Positions 16,505-23,125 of a stretch of DNA of 23,125 nt are shown here, piece by piece. The stretch is from Acidobacteriaceae bacterium (GTDB taxonomy: Bacteria > Acidobacteriota > Terriglobia > Terriglobales > Acidobacteriaceae). Position 1 is the stretch's first letter; every line of letters starts with the position of its first letter. A program made the translations under genes and the position numbers. The notes under the pieces are model-generated. The model was not told the DNA's origin and did not search any database. It was given only the letters and a program-made list of their open reading frames with translations. The stretch is from NCBI GenBank assembly GCA_003133425.1, contig PKXI01000433.1, forward strand, positions 1-23,125. The letters run 5' to 3'.

Positions 16505-18997
16505 TCAGTGCGAATCTGCCCTCCTCGCGGAAGAAACCACCTCGAAAGTGGCTTCCTCGGCGGCAAGTGAACTGCCACCGATCCAGACAGTGTAATGGGT
16601 CGGTTCGATTGTGGGCTTGCCTTCCAGGTTGAAGAAGGAGAGTTCGTTGAAGCCCAGACGGAAGCTGATCTTTTTCGATTCGCCTGGAGCGAGGGTGACG
16701 CGGAGAAATCCCTTGAGGCTTCGGACTGGCTGCTCAACGCTTGCCCCCAGGTTGCGCAAGTAGCACTGAACAACTTCCGTTGCCGTTCGGCTACCTGTGT
16801 TGGTCACAATCGCCGTCGCTTCGAGGAGAGGTGTAGTTCGGTTCGCGAGCGCTTGAGCCAGCGGGATGCTGCTCTTCGATACATGAACGTCCATGTGGGA
16901 GAAGCTGGAGTACGAGAGTCCATAGCCGAAGGGAAACAGCGCGCTGTTGGGGACATCGATATAGCGGGAGAAGAAGCGCGTGCCGTCGCCCGACGGCTTT
17001 GACAAGTCGACCCCAGTGGGTGGGCGTCCGGTAGGCAACTGATTGTAGTAGAGCGGCTCCTGACCCAAGGCGCGGGGGAAGCTCATGGGCAGCTTGCCGC
17101 TGGGCGACACATCTCCGTAGAGAACGTTGGCGATGGCGTTTCCAGCTTCGGTTCCGGGGAACCAGACCTCCATGATTGCGGGAACATGTTTGGCTGCCCA
17201 GTCGAGGACCAGGGGACGGCCAGAGAAGATGAGCAGAACGACCGGCTTGCCAACAGCGACTACGGCTTCGAGAAGCTGCTGCTGGTTTCCAGGCAGATCA
17301 AGGTGCGCACGCGAGCCTGCCTCGCCGCTCATGGCGCCCGACTCGCCCAGCGCGAGAATGACAACATCGGCCGCGCGGGCCGCGTCGATGGCCTCGGGGA
17401 AACCAGCTTGCGATGTGTCGTCAATCGCAGTTCCGCTGGAATAAAGCAGAGTGCCCCCCGATTGCTGGGCGCGCTCAGCCAACGCCTGCCTAAGCGCGAT
17501 GATGTCGCGATCGTTGGCCGCGCCGGCCCAGGCACCTACCATGTCTCCTTTGTCGTCGGCGAGAGGTCCGATGAGAGCAACCCGTTTGCGTGCCGGCGAA
17601 AGCGGAAGCAACGGCGCGCCATCGGCGAGCTTATCGTTCTGAAGCAAGACAAAAGACTCTTCAGCCGCCTTTCGCACCAGTGGTCTGTGCTCGGCGACGG
17701 CGGCCTTTACTTCGACGCCTTCGGCATAGGGACGTTCAAACAGGCCGGTTGCGAACTTTACCCGGAGCACGCGCCGCACAGCCTCATCGACCACAGCCAT
17801 TGGAACCTGGCCGGAACGGATAAGCCCAGGCAACTGCGTATCGTAAAAGTGCGACATCATATCGACATCGACACCCGCGGTGATCGCTTTGCGAGTAGCT
17901 ACCGCGGGGTCGAGAGCAATGCCATGGTTCATCAATTCCATCACGGCGGTATAGTCGCTAACGACGAACCCGTTGAAGCCCCACTCGCCGCGCAGGACCT
18001 TGGTTAGAAGAAACGGATTGGCGCTCGCCGGCACGCCGTTGAGGGAGTTGAAGGCGCTCATGATGGTGGCGGCACCTGCTTCGACAGCGGCCTGGTAAGG
18101 AGGCAGGTAGTCCTGCCGCAGACGGATCTCGGACATGTCTGTGGTGTTGTACTCGCGGCCGGCCTCGGCAGCACCGTAGGCGGCGAAATGTTTTACCGAA
18201 GCGGCAACGCTACCCGGCTTCGAGAGGCTGTCGCCCTGGTAGCCACGAATGTAAGCCCGGGCCATGGCTGCGCCAAGATATGCGTCTTCACCCGCGCCTT
18301 CCGCGGTTCGGCCCCAGCGGGGATCGCGGCTGATGTCAACCATCGGGGAGTAGAACCAGCGAACGCCCGCTGTCGTAGCCTCTTCGGCAGCCATGCGTGA
18401 GAGTTCAACGACAAGTTCCGGATCGAAGCTCGCTGCCAGGCCCAGGGGCACTGGGTAAATGGTGCGGAAACCATGAATGACATCGGCACCGAAGAGCAGA
18501 GGAATGTGCAGACGGCTCTTGTCTACAGCAAAATGCTGATACGTGCTCGTGCGCTCGGCGCCGATAGTGTTGAGCATCGAGCCAAGGCCGCCAGCCGCGG
18601 CCAGCTGCATTGCATTCACATGATTGGTAGTCTCAGGATTTACTGCGGCGAGTGCGCCTTGCTCGACTTTGGCCGGCTGTGCAGGAGAGCTATCACCGGT
18701 ATCGTTGTATTGAACGAGCTGCCCGATCTTCTCTTCGAGGGTCATCCGGCGGAGCAGACGATTTACGCGGGCTTCAAGGGTTGGATCGGCGATCTGGGTG
18801 TTCGAAGGGCGCGCGACTCTGCCCGAATGCTGTGTAGACACAGGTATGGTGGCCTGCGCCACTGCATTCGGTTCGCCTCCAGCCGTTACCAGGCAGAGGA
18901 TGACGCAGGCAAGAATGGAGCGGGTGCTTGAGTTTTTCCAAAGACCGGCTTCAAAGGAATTGACGAAGCCGCCACCATGGGAAACATTCGAATTCAT
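16505..18997 (-). CDS. bglX: Secreted GH3 beta-glucosidase (BglX-like)
   Basis: A glycoside hydrolase family 3 enzyme of about 830 residues that would release glucose from the non-reducing ends of beta-glucosides and oligosaccharides. A signal-like segment lies at about 25-48, ending AVAQA. The catalytic TIM barrel carries LLFGADVIHGFRTIYP, DPRWGR, SVKHFAAYG and the nucleophile Asp348 in VVSDYTAV. The second domain has the likely acid/base Glu559 in MSGEAGSR and the PGTEAGNAIANVLYGD block. A C-terminal fibronectin III-like domain follows. The start is uncertain: ATG 18997 is used here. GGGGAGG at about 19011-19017 fits GTG 19006 or TTG 19003 better by spacing. The TonB-dependent receptor upstream suggests joint use in glucan scavenging. 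Confidence 0.93.
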   Translation of the reverse strand: MNSNVSHGGGFVNSFEAGLWKNSSTRSILACVILCLVTAGGEPNAVAQATIPVSTQHSGRVARPSNTQIADPTLEARVNRLLRRMTLEEKIGQLVQYNDTGDSSPAQPAKVEQGALAAVNPETTNHVNAMQLAAAGGLGSMLNTIGAERTSTYQHFAVDKSRLHIPLLFGADVIHGFRTIYPVPLGLAASFDPELVVELSRMAAEEATTAGVRWFYSPMVDISRDPRWGRTAEGAGEDAYLGAAMARAYIRGYQGDSLSKPGSVAASVKHFAAYGAAEAGREYNTTDMSEIRLRQDYLPPYQAAVEAGAATIMSAFNSLNGVPASANPFLLTKVLRGEWGFNGFVVSDYTAVMELMNHGIALDPAVATRKAITAGVDVDMMSHFYDTQLPGLIRSGQVPMAVVDEAVRRVLRVKFATGLFERPYAEGVEVKAAVAEHRPLVRKAAEESFVLLQNDKLADGAPLLPLSPARKRVALIGPLADDKGDMVGAWAGAANDRDIIALRQALAERAQQSGGTLLYSSGTAIDDTSQAGFPEAIDAARAADVVILALGESGAMSGEAGSRAHLDLPGNQQQLLEAVVAVGKPVVLLIFSGRPLVLDWAAKHVPAIMEVWFPGTEAGNAIANVLYGDVSPSGKLPMSFPRALGQEPLYYNQLPTGRPPTGVDLSKPSGDGTRFFSRYIDVPNSALFPFGYGLSYSSFSHMDVHVSKSSIPLAQALANRTTPLLEATAIVTNTGSRTATEVVQCYLRNLGASVEQPVRSLKGFLRVTLAPGESKKISFRLGFNELSFFNLEGKPTIEPTHYTVWIGGSSLAAEEATFEVVSSARRADSH

Positions 18998-19208
18998 CTG
19001 CAACACAAATCCTCCCCAGGCCACGGTTTATTGACCGCGCGCCGATGACAAGCATGAATTGATTGGCAAGAAAGTAATCGTGGAATTCATGGATGCCGTC
19101 GTGCAAGTGGCCTTTTCCATGGTACAGGCAGGTTGCTCGACGGCGGTTCTGCAATCGGCAGCGCTCAATAATTTTCTCATTCTTCGCGATTGAGAATTGT
19201 AAAGAAAC

Positions 19209-19245
19209 GGTGCTTCGGGCGTAAGAAAATTCCCCCCGAAGCACC
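19209..19245 (-). terminator. Rho-independent terminator after TonB-dependent receptor
   Basis: A perfect 11-bp stem (19209-19219 with 19235-19245) encloses a 15-nt loop. On the minus strand it is followed by GTTTCTTTAC, a U-rich tail. It begins 14 nt after the receptor's stop codon and separates the receptor from the beta-glucosidase, which then needs its own promoter or read-through. Confidence 0.8.
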
Positions 19246-19259
19246 AAGTGGTCCAGCGA

Positions 19260-22200
19260 TTAGAACTGGATGCGCGCCGTTAATTCAAGCACGCGGCCTG
19301 CATCGCCACTCTGCGCTTCGCCGAAGGTGGCGCTCTGAATATTGGACCCGCCGCTGTTGAACCCAATCGGCGACAGTTGAAGAATGTTGAAGATGTTGTA
19401 TGCATTCACCTGCAGACGCAGCAGCATATGATGGTCGAAATGATCGAACGACGTCTCCTTGGCGAAGCTCATATCGGTGTCGAAGTAGCAGGGACCGCGG
19501 AAGCTGTTGCGACCGATGCCCGGCACATAGAGTGGAGCATTTACAGATGTGGGTGGGGTCGTATTGAAGTAAGCGGGGCCGCCTTTGGGGAAATTCGAGC
19601 CAGTCTGCCAGGCGCTGTTGGAACAGCTCGAACCAGCGCCTCCGAAATAGGCAAGCGGACGCGTTGGACCCACGAGGTTTGCGCCGGTAATCAGTTCGTT
19701 TGCCTGCAGGTTATACGTGACCGGCGTCCATGGGAAGGCTGTGTGCCAGGTCATCACGCCATTGATCTGCCAGCCGTTGGCAACCGCCTTCACAAGGTCG
19801 CTGCTGGAATGCACGTGAGGAACCTCGTACACGCCTGCAGCCGTGATGTGGTGCCGAACGTCGTAATCCGATGGCCCCCATTCCGTAGTATTGTTTGCGG
19901 GGTTGGTCTGGTTGGCATTGGCGTTTGCCGCATCCCCGTTCGAAACCTGGTCAAGTGACTTCGACCACGTGTAAAACGCAGAGAGGTTCAGGCCGTGAGT
20001 CAGGTGGCGGGTTAAGTTCACGTTCATAGCGTTGTAAGACTGATTAGAGTCTGTCTGCGCAAAATAGGAAGCACCCACCGGGGTGATGGCCGTAGTGCCG
20101 CCGCAGTTTACGGTTGCCGGAAAGCATTGCGAGTAGAGGAAATTCTGATTGACCAGTCGCGCAAAATGACGCCCAACGCTGCCCGTATAGCCCACCGTTG
20201 CCAGCATGTTGTAAGGCAATTCATACTGCATATCCAGTGAATACAGATAGCTCTCCGGCTGCCTCGTGTTGGGGAATGCACCGTAGACCTCATAACTCTC
20301 CGCATTCGCAACGCAATGCCCTGGCGTTGAGCCAAACTCGCAAGGAAATCCAGTTGCTGGATTGATGCCAAGAGCAAGCGCTGGATTTAGCGGGAAACTG
20401 GACGGTGACGTGCTTGTCCCCTTTTCGAACTTTACGCCCGCTGAATTTCCGTTGCCTGCGCAACACAGGCCAAACTTGGATACGCCGGGCCCGTTTTCGA
20501 GTGAAGGGTTGAAGAGCGCGATGTCCAGGTGGTTGTAAGCCATGCCGAAACCGCCGCGGATCACCATCTTGTTGTTCAAATTGCCTGGCGTGTAAGCAAA
20601 GCCCACCTTGGGAGCCAGGTTATGCGGCTGTGTATTCCAAAGGTGGTCGCGCAGTTGCAGCGTGATGCCGCTGAGTTGCTGGCCGGTTGCGGTGCCGAGC
20701 ACGGGATAGTTGATCATCGAACCCTTGTTGCGCAGCGGCGTGAAGTACTCCCAGCGCAGACCCGCATTGAGAGTCAGATTAGGAGTTGCCTTCCAATCGT
20801 GCTGCACATAGCCGGCAATATCTTCTGAGCGGAAGTACCGTTGCGTCAGCGGGGTGTCGCCGGTCAGCGGATTGGCCTCGACTTGCTCGAAGATTGCCGC
20901 ATCGTTGGCCATGGTCCACAGACCCTGCATGGCGTAGGTCGGCCTCTGGTCGCCAAGCAGATTGTCGTTGTCCTGTTCAAAGCGCACTTCCGCGCCCATG
21001 CGGATTACGTGCGTGCCCCAGCTATGGGTCACCATATCGCGCACTTCGTACGTATTCTCGGCATAGAGGGACGGCGTTGTTTCGCCGGCATATGCGCCGA
21101 ATTGAATTGCCCAGGGCAACGTCTGCACATTGACGTACGGAAGGCCAAAATTGACTACTCCAGCCGCATCCCCAACTCCGTTGTCCGCAAACCGAGTGCC
21201 GTTAGCGCGCGCTTCGTTCAGCCAGGTAGCTGAGAAAGTGTGAATAAAGATGACAGTTGCGGCGGAGTTGAGCGGCTTGAAGGGGATATCCGCCTGAGGA
21301 CGCGAACCGGCTGCGCCACTTACGCCATAGTTGTCCAGCTTGGTAAAGTACACGCTTCCCGCAAGGTGGTCCTTCGACGTCATATCGTAATCGACGCGCC
21401 CGTTGAACTGGTTGCCGCGGCTGTGGGAGGGCACATAAAGCTGCGCATTTTCAACGTCGGCAATGCCGTCCAGGCCACCGCCAAGTTGCGTATTCGCCGG
21501 GAAAACTCCTATCTGCGTAACGCCACCGGGAGTGAGCGAACCGATATCCAGTCCGCCCGTGACAATGTTGCAATTGACGCCCAAAGTCAGGCCAGCGCAA
21601 CTCGGAGTCAGGATGGTCCGAATCCTTGGCGCAACGCCGGGGTCGGCCAGAATCCCGGCGCTCACGCTGCCGGCGCGATTCGCTACAACCGCTGCGCGAT
21701 ATTGCGGAGTCTCCACGTAGGAAAGCGTCTGAGAGTTGTTGGCGGTGGTAAAGCCAGCCCAGGAGACAAAGTAGAAAAGCCTTTTCCGCACCACCGGGCC
21801 GCCGAGTGAGGCGGCCCAACTGCGCTGATCGTTGTTCACAACAACTGGCAGCGCGCCTGAGGGGCCGCCCCATTTGTTCGCCGTATTCAGCCCTGCTTCG
21901 TCATACAGGCCAAACATCGAGCCATGAATGCTATCGGTGCCACTCTTGGTGACAATCTTGATTTGCGCGCCGGAATTACGGCCATCGGATGCGTCGTAGG
22001 AAGTGGATATTACGGTCATCGCCCCCACCGCTTCCTCATTTGGAGAAACCACCGCCGAGCCGCCATGCGTGAGTGAGTTCACGCTCACACCGTCCACCAT
22101 GAAGTTGTTGTCGGCCTGGCGCTGGCCTGCCGCGGCGATCTGAACTTGGTTCTCGGTTTGAAAAATCCCGGAGTTCGATCCGCCGGGGCCGCCGCCGTTG

Positions 22201-22796
22201 GGAAGATAGACGGCCTGGCCAGTGCCGCTGCGAGCGCCGTCGCCGGTGATGCCGGGTGCAATGCGAACAAGTTCATAAGGGTCGGCGCCAAAGGTGGGTA
22301 ACCGCTGAATCTCTTCACTGTTGATGGTCGTCCCGATGCTCGGGTCTGAGGTTTGCAACAACGGAACAAGATCGCCGTTCACCTGAACCGATTCCGTGGC
22401 CCCGCCCGGTTCCAGCGTTACATTCAAACTTCGCGGGGTTTCGGCGGCCAGGGCCAGATCAGTTATGTTGTTTGACTTGAATCCGGGACCTGCAACCTGA
22501 AGAGTGTAATGCCCTGGCGCTAATTCGTTGAAGTGATAAGCGCCTGTCTCATTCGTGGTTGCGATTTGCGTCATCTGCGTCGCCGGGTTGATCAGGGTTA
22601 CAGTCGCCTGAGGAATGCTCGCTCCGGTCGGGTCAAGCACAGTACCTGCGAGGCTAGCGCCGAACTGGGCGCGAACCGGCACAGCAAAGATGAAGAGCAA
22701 AAAGAGCGCACCTGTCCAGGGAGCGAGCCTAGCGGACAAAAGTCTCCCTTCTCCCCAGCTCTGAATCGCCAAAATCATTGAATCGGTCGATTGCAT
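19260..22796 (-). CDS. Oar-like TonB-dependent receptor with carboxypeptidase-regulatory domain
   Basis: A large outer-membrane receptor of 1178 residues from the ATG at 22796, which has AGGAGG 6-7 nt upstream; the frame extends further but without a site. A signal peptide ends near VRAQ at about residue 45. A carboxypeptidase-regulatory-like beta domain follows (GTVLDPTGASIPQATVTLIN; NETGAYHFNELAPGHYTLQV; about 48-127). The plug contains FMVDGVSVNSL and the segment GAQIKIVTKSGT. A long beta-barrel ends in the terminal aromatic LTARIQF. This is the architecture expanded in Acidobacteriota, thought to import oligosaccharides or other large substrates. The specific substrate is not readable from sequence; the neighbouring GH3 enzyme suggests beta-glucan fragments. 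Confidence 0.93.
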   Translation of the reverse strand: MQSTDSMILAIQSWGEGRLLSARLAPWTGALFLLFIFAVPVRAQFGASLAGTVLDPTGASIPQATVTLINPATQMTQIATTNETGAYHFNELAPGHYTLQVAGPGFKSNNITDLALAAETPRSLNVTLEPGGATESVQVNGDLVPLLQTSDPSIGTTINSEEIQRLPTFGADPYELVRIAPGITGDGARSGTGQAVYLPNGGGPGGSNSGIFQTENQVQIAAAGQRQADNNFMVDGVSVNSLTHGGSAVVSPNEEAVGAMTVISTSYDASDGRNSGAQIKIVTKSGTDSIHGSMFGLYDEAGLNTANKWGGPSGALPVVVNNDQRSWAASLGGPVVRKRLFYFVSWAGFTTANNSQTLSYVETPQYRAAVVANRAGSVSAGILADPGVAPRIRTILTPSCAGLTLGVNCNIVTGGLDIGSLTPGGVTQIGVFPANTQLGGGLDGIADVENAQLYVPSHSRGNQFNGRVDYDMTSKDHLAGSVYFTKLDNYGVSGAAGSRPQADIPFKPLNSAATVIFIHTFSATWLNEARANGTRFADNGVGDAAGVVNFGLPYVNVQTLPWAIQFGAYAGETTPSLYAENTYEVRDMVTHSWGTHVIRMGAEVRFEQDNDNLLGDQRPTYAMQGLWTMANDAAIFEQVEANPLTGDTPLTQRYFRSEDIAGYVQHDWKATPNLTLNAGLRWEYFTPLRNKGSMINYPVLGTATGQQLSGITLQLRDHLWNTQPHNLAPKVGFAYTPGNLNNKMVIRGGFGMAYNHLDIALFNPSLENGPGVSKFGLCCAGNGNSAGVKFEKGTSTSPSSFPLNPALALGINPATGFPCEFGSTPGHCVANAESYEVYGAFPNTRQPESYLYSLDMQYELPYNMLATVGYTGSVGRHFARLVNQNFLYSQCFPATVNCGGTTAITPVGASYFAQTDSNQSYNAMNVNLTRHLTHGLNLSAFYTWSKSLDQVSNGDAANANANQTNPANNTTEWGPSDYDVRHHITAAGVYEVPHVHSSSDLVKAVANGWQINGVMTWHTAFPWTPVTYNLQANELITGANLVGPTRPLAYFGGAGSSCSNSAWQTGSNFPKGGPAYFNTTPPTSVNAPLYVPGIGRNSFRGPCYFDTDMSFAKETSFDHFDHHMLLRLQVNAYNIFNILQLSPIGFNSGGSNIQSATFGEAQSGDAGRVLELTARIQF

Positions 22797-23125
22797 CGTG
22801 GCCTCCTGATATGCGGTTACTGTGCCTCGAGTCGGTCCGGCGCTGTTGTTTGGAAGTGTTGAGTGTTCTCTCGTATGCAAAGCACAATCAATTCCAAATA
22901 ACGGCGAATGGGATGCCACTCGCGGGAACTCGCGTCGTACCTCATGGTTTGGATCGAACTACACTCATATCGAAGCAAAGTGGGGGAAGGGCGCGCACAT
23001 TTATGCGTCCACGTCGGACGCACAGACTCGTATCTACGTGGATTTCCGGAGAGTATCTGTACCAAATCGCTCAAGTCGAATGGAGATTGCGCGCAAAGTG
23101 TTCTATCTTGCACTAAAAGGTGGGA
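22797..23125. other. Upstream region of TonB-dependent receptor
   Basis: About 330 nt at the window edge with no recognisable gene on either strand. It should carry the receptor promoter. A perfect 7-bp inverted repeat, TGCGTCC-ACGTC-GGACGCA, lies at 23004-23022, about 210 nt upstream of the receptor start. CCACGT (23009-23014) and ACGTGG (23036-23041) form a second overlapping pair. These are candidate operator or hairpin sequences; no -35/-10 pair was identified with confidence. Confidence 0.4.

Noticed and set aside
1..23125. CRISPR array, tRNA genes, IS element or attachment site
   Set aside because: No regularly spaced direct repeats, cloverleaf-like sequence, transposase or integrase motif was found on either strand by reading.

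Overview
The window reads as a chromosomal segment from an acidobacterium, most likely class Terriglobia. This is inferred from gene content and not from a marker gene. The supporting content is a VWFA-related protein of the acidobacterial type, an Oar-like TonB-dependent receptor with an N-terminal carboxypeptidase-regulatory-like domain, a large secreted GH3 beta-glucosidase, a TonB-family transducer with a glycine-rich linker, and a secreted Pro/Ala-rich surface protein with its own sortase. No tRNA, rRNA, CRISPR array, integrase or intact insertion sequence was seen. Coding density is high.

Layout. (1) 61-2454, plus strand: an unrecognised secreted protein followed by a VWFA-domain protein. 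They are closed by a strong bidirectional hairpin (2607-2640) shared with the convergent genes. (2) 6107-2657, minus strand: an exported TPR protein, a nucleotidyltransferase-like protein 22 nt downstream, then a TonB-family protein. (3) 6302-7174, plus: a secreted beta-rich protein divergent from region 2. Its 3' end overlaps that of an ECF-type sigma factor on the minus strand (7908-7108). (4) After about 700 nt without a gene, 8607-10639, plus: a secreted protein with a Pro/Ala stalk and a C-terminal MPKTAS sorting signal, then a class D-like sortase. This looks like a dedicated substrate/sortase pair in a diderm. (5) 15736-10855, minus: kaiC, kaiB, a soluble PAS histidine kinase and a LuxR-type response regulator in one operon, followed by an intact Crp/Fnr regulator. 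A decayed Crp/Fnr copy lies just upstream of kaiC. (6) 22796-16505, minus: a TonB-dependent receptor, a rho-independent terminator and a GH3 beta-glucosidase, plausibly a glucan-oligosaccharide uptake and degradation pair.

How the genes may work together (inference). The KaiC-KaiB-kinase-regulator set looks like a KaiA-less, timer- or stress-type Kai module, with the cytosolic kinase and response regulator as its signalling arm and Crp/Fnr regulators at both edges. The sortase pair would fix a stalked protein to the cell envelope, and the divergent sigma factor is a candidate regulator. The TonB-family protein could energise receptors such as the one at the right end. The observations most worth following are the sortase/substrate pair, the KaiA-less Kai operon with a Ser-Ser phosphosite, and the decayed Crp/Fnr copy beside it.
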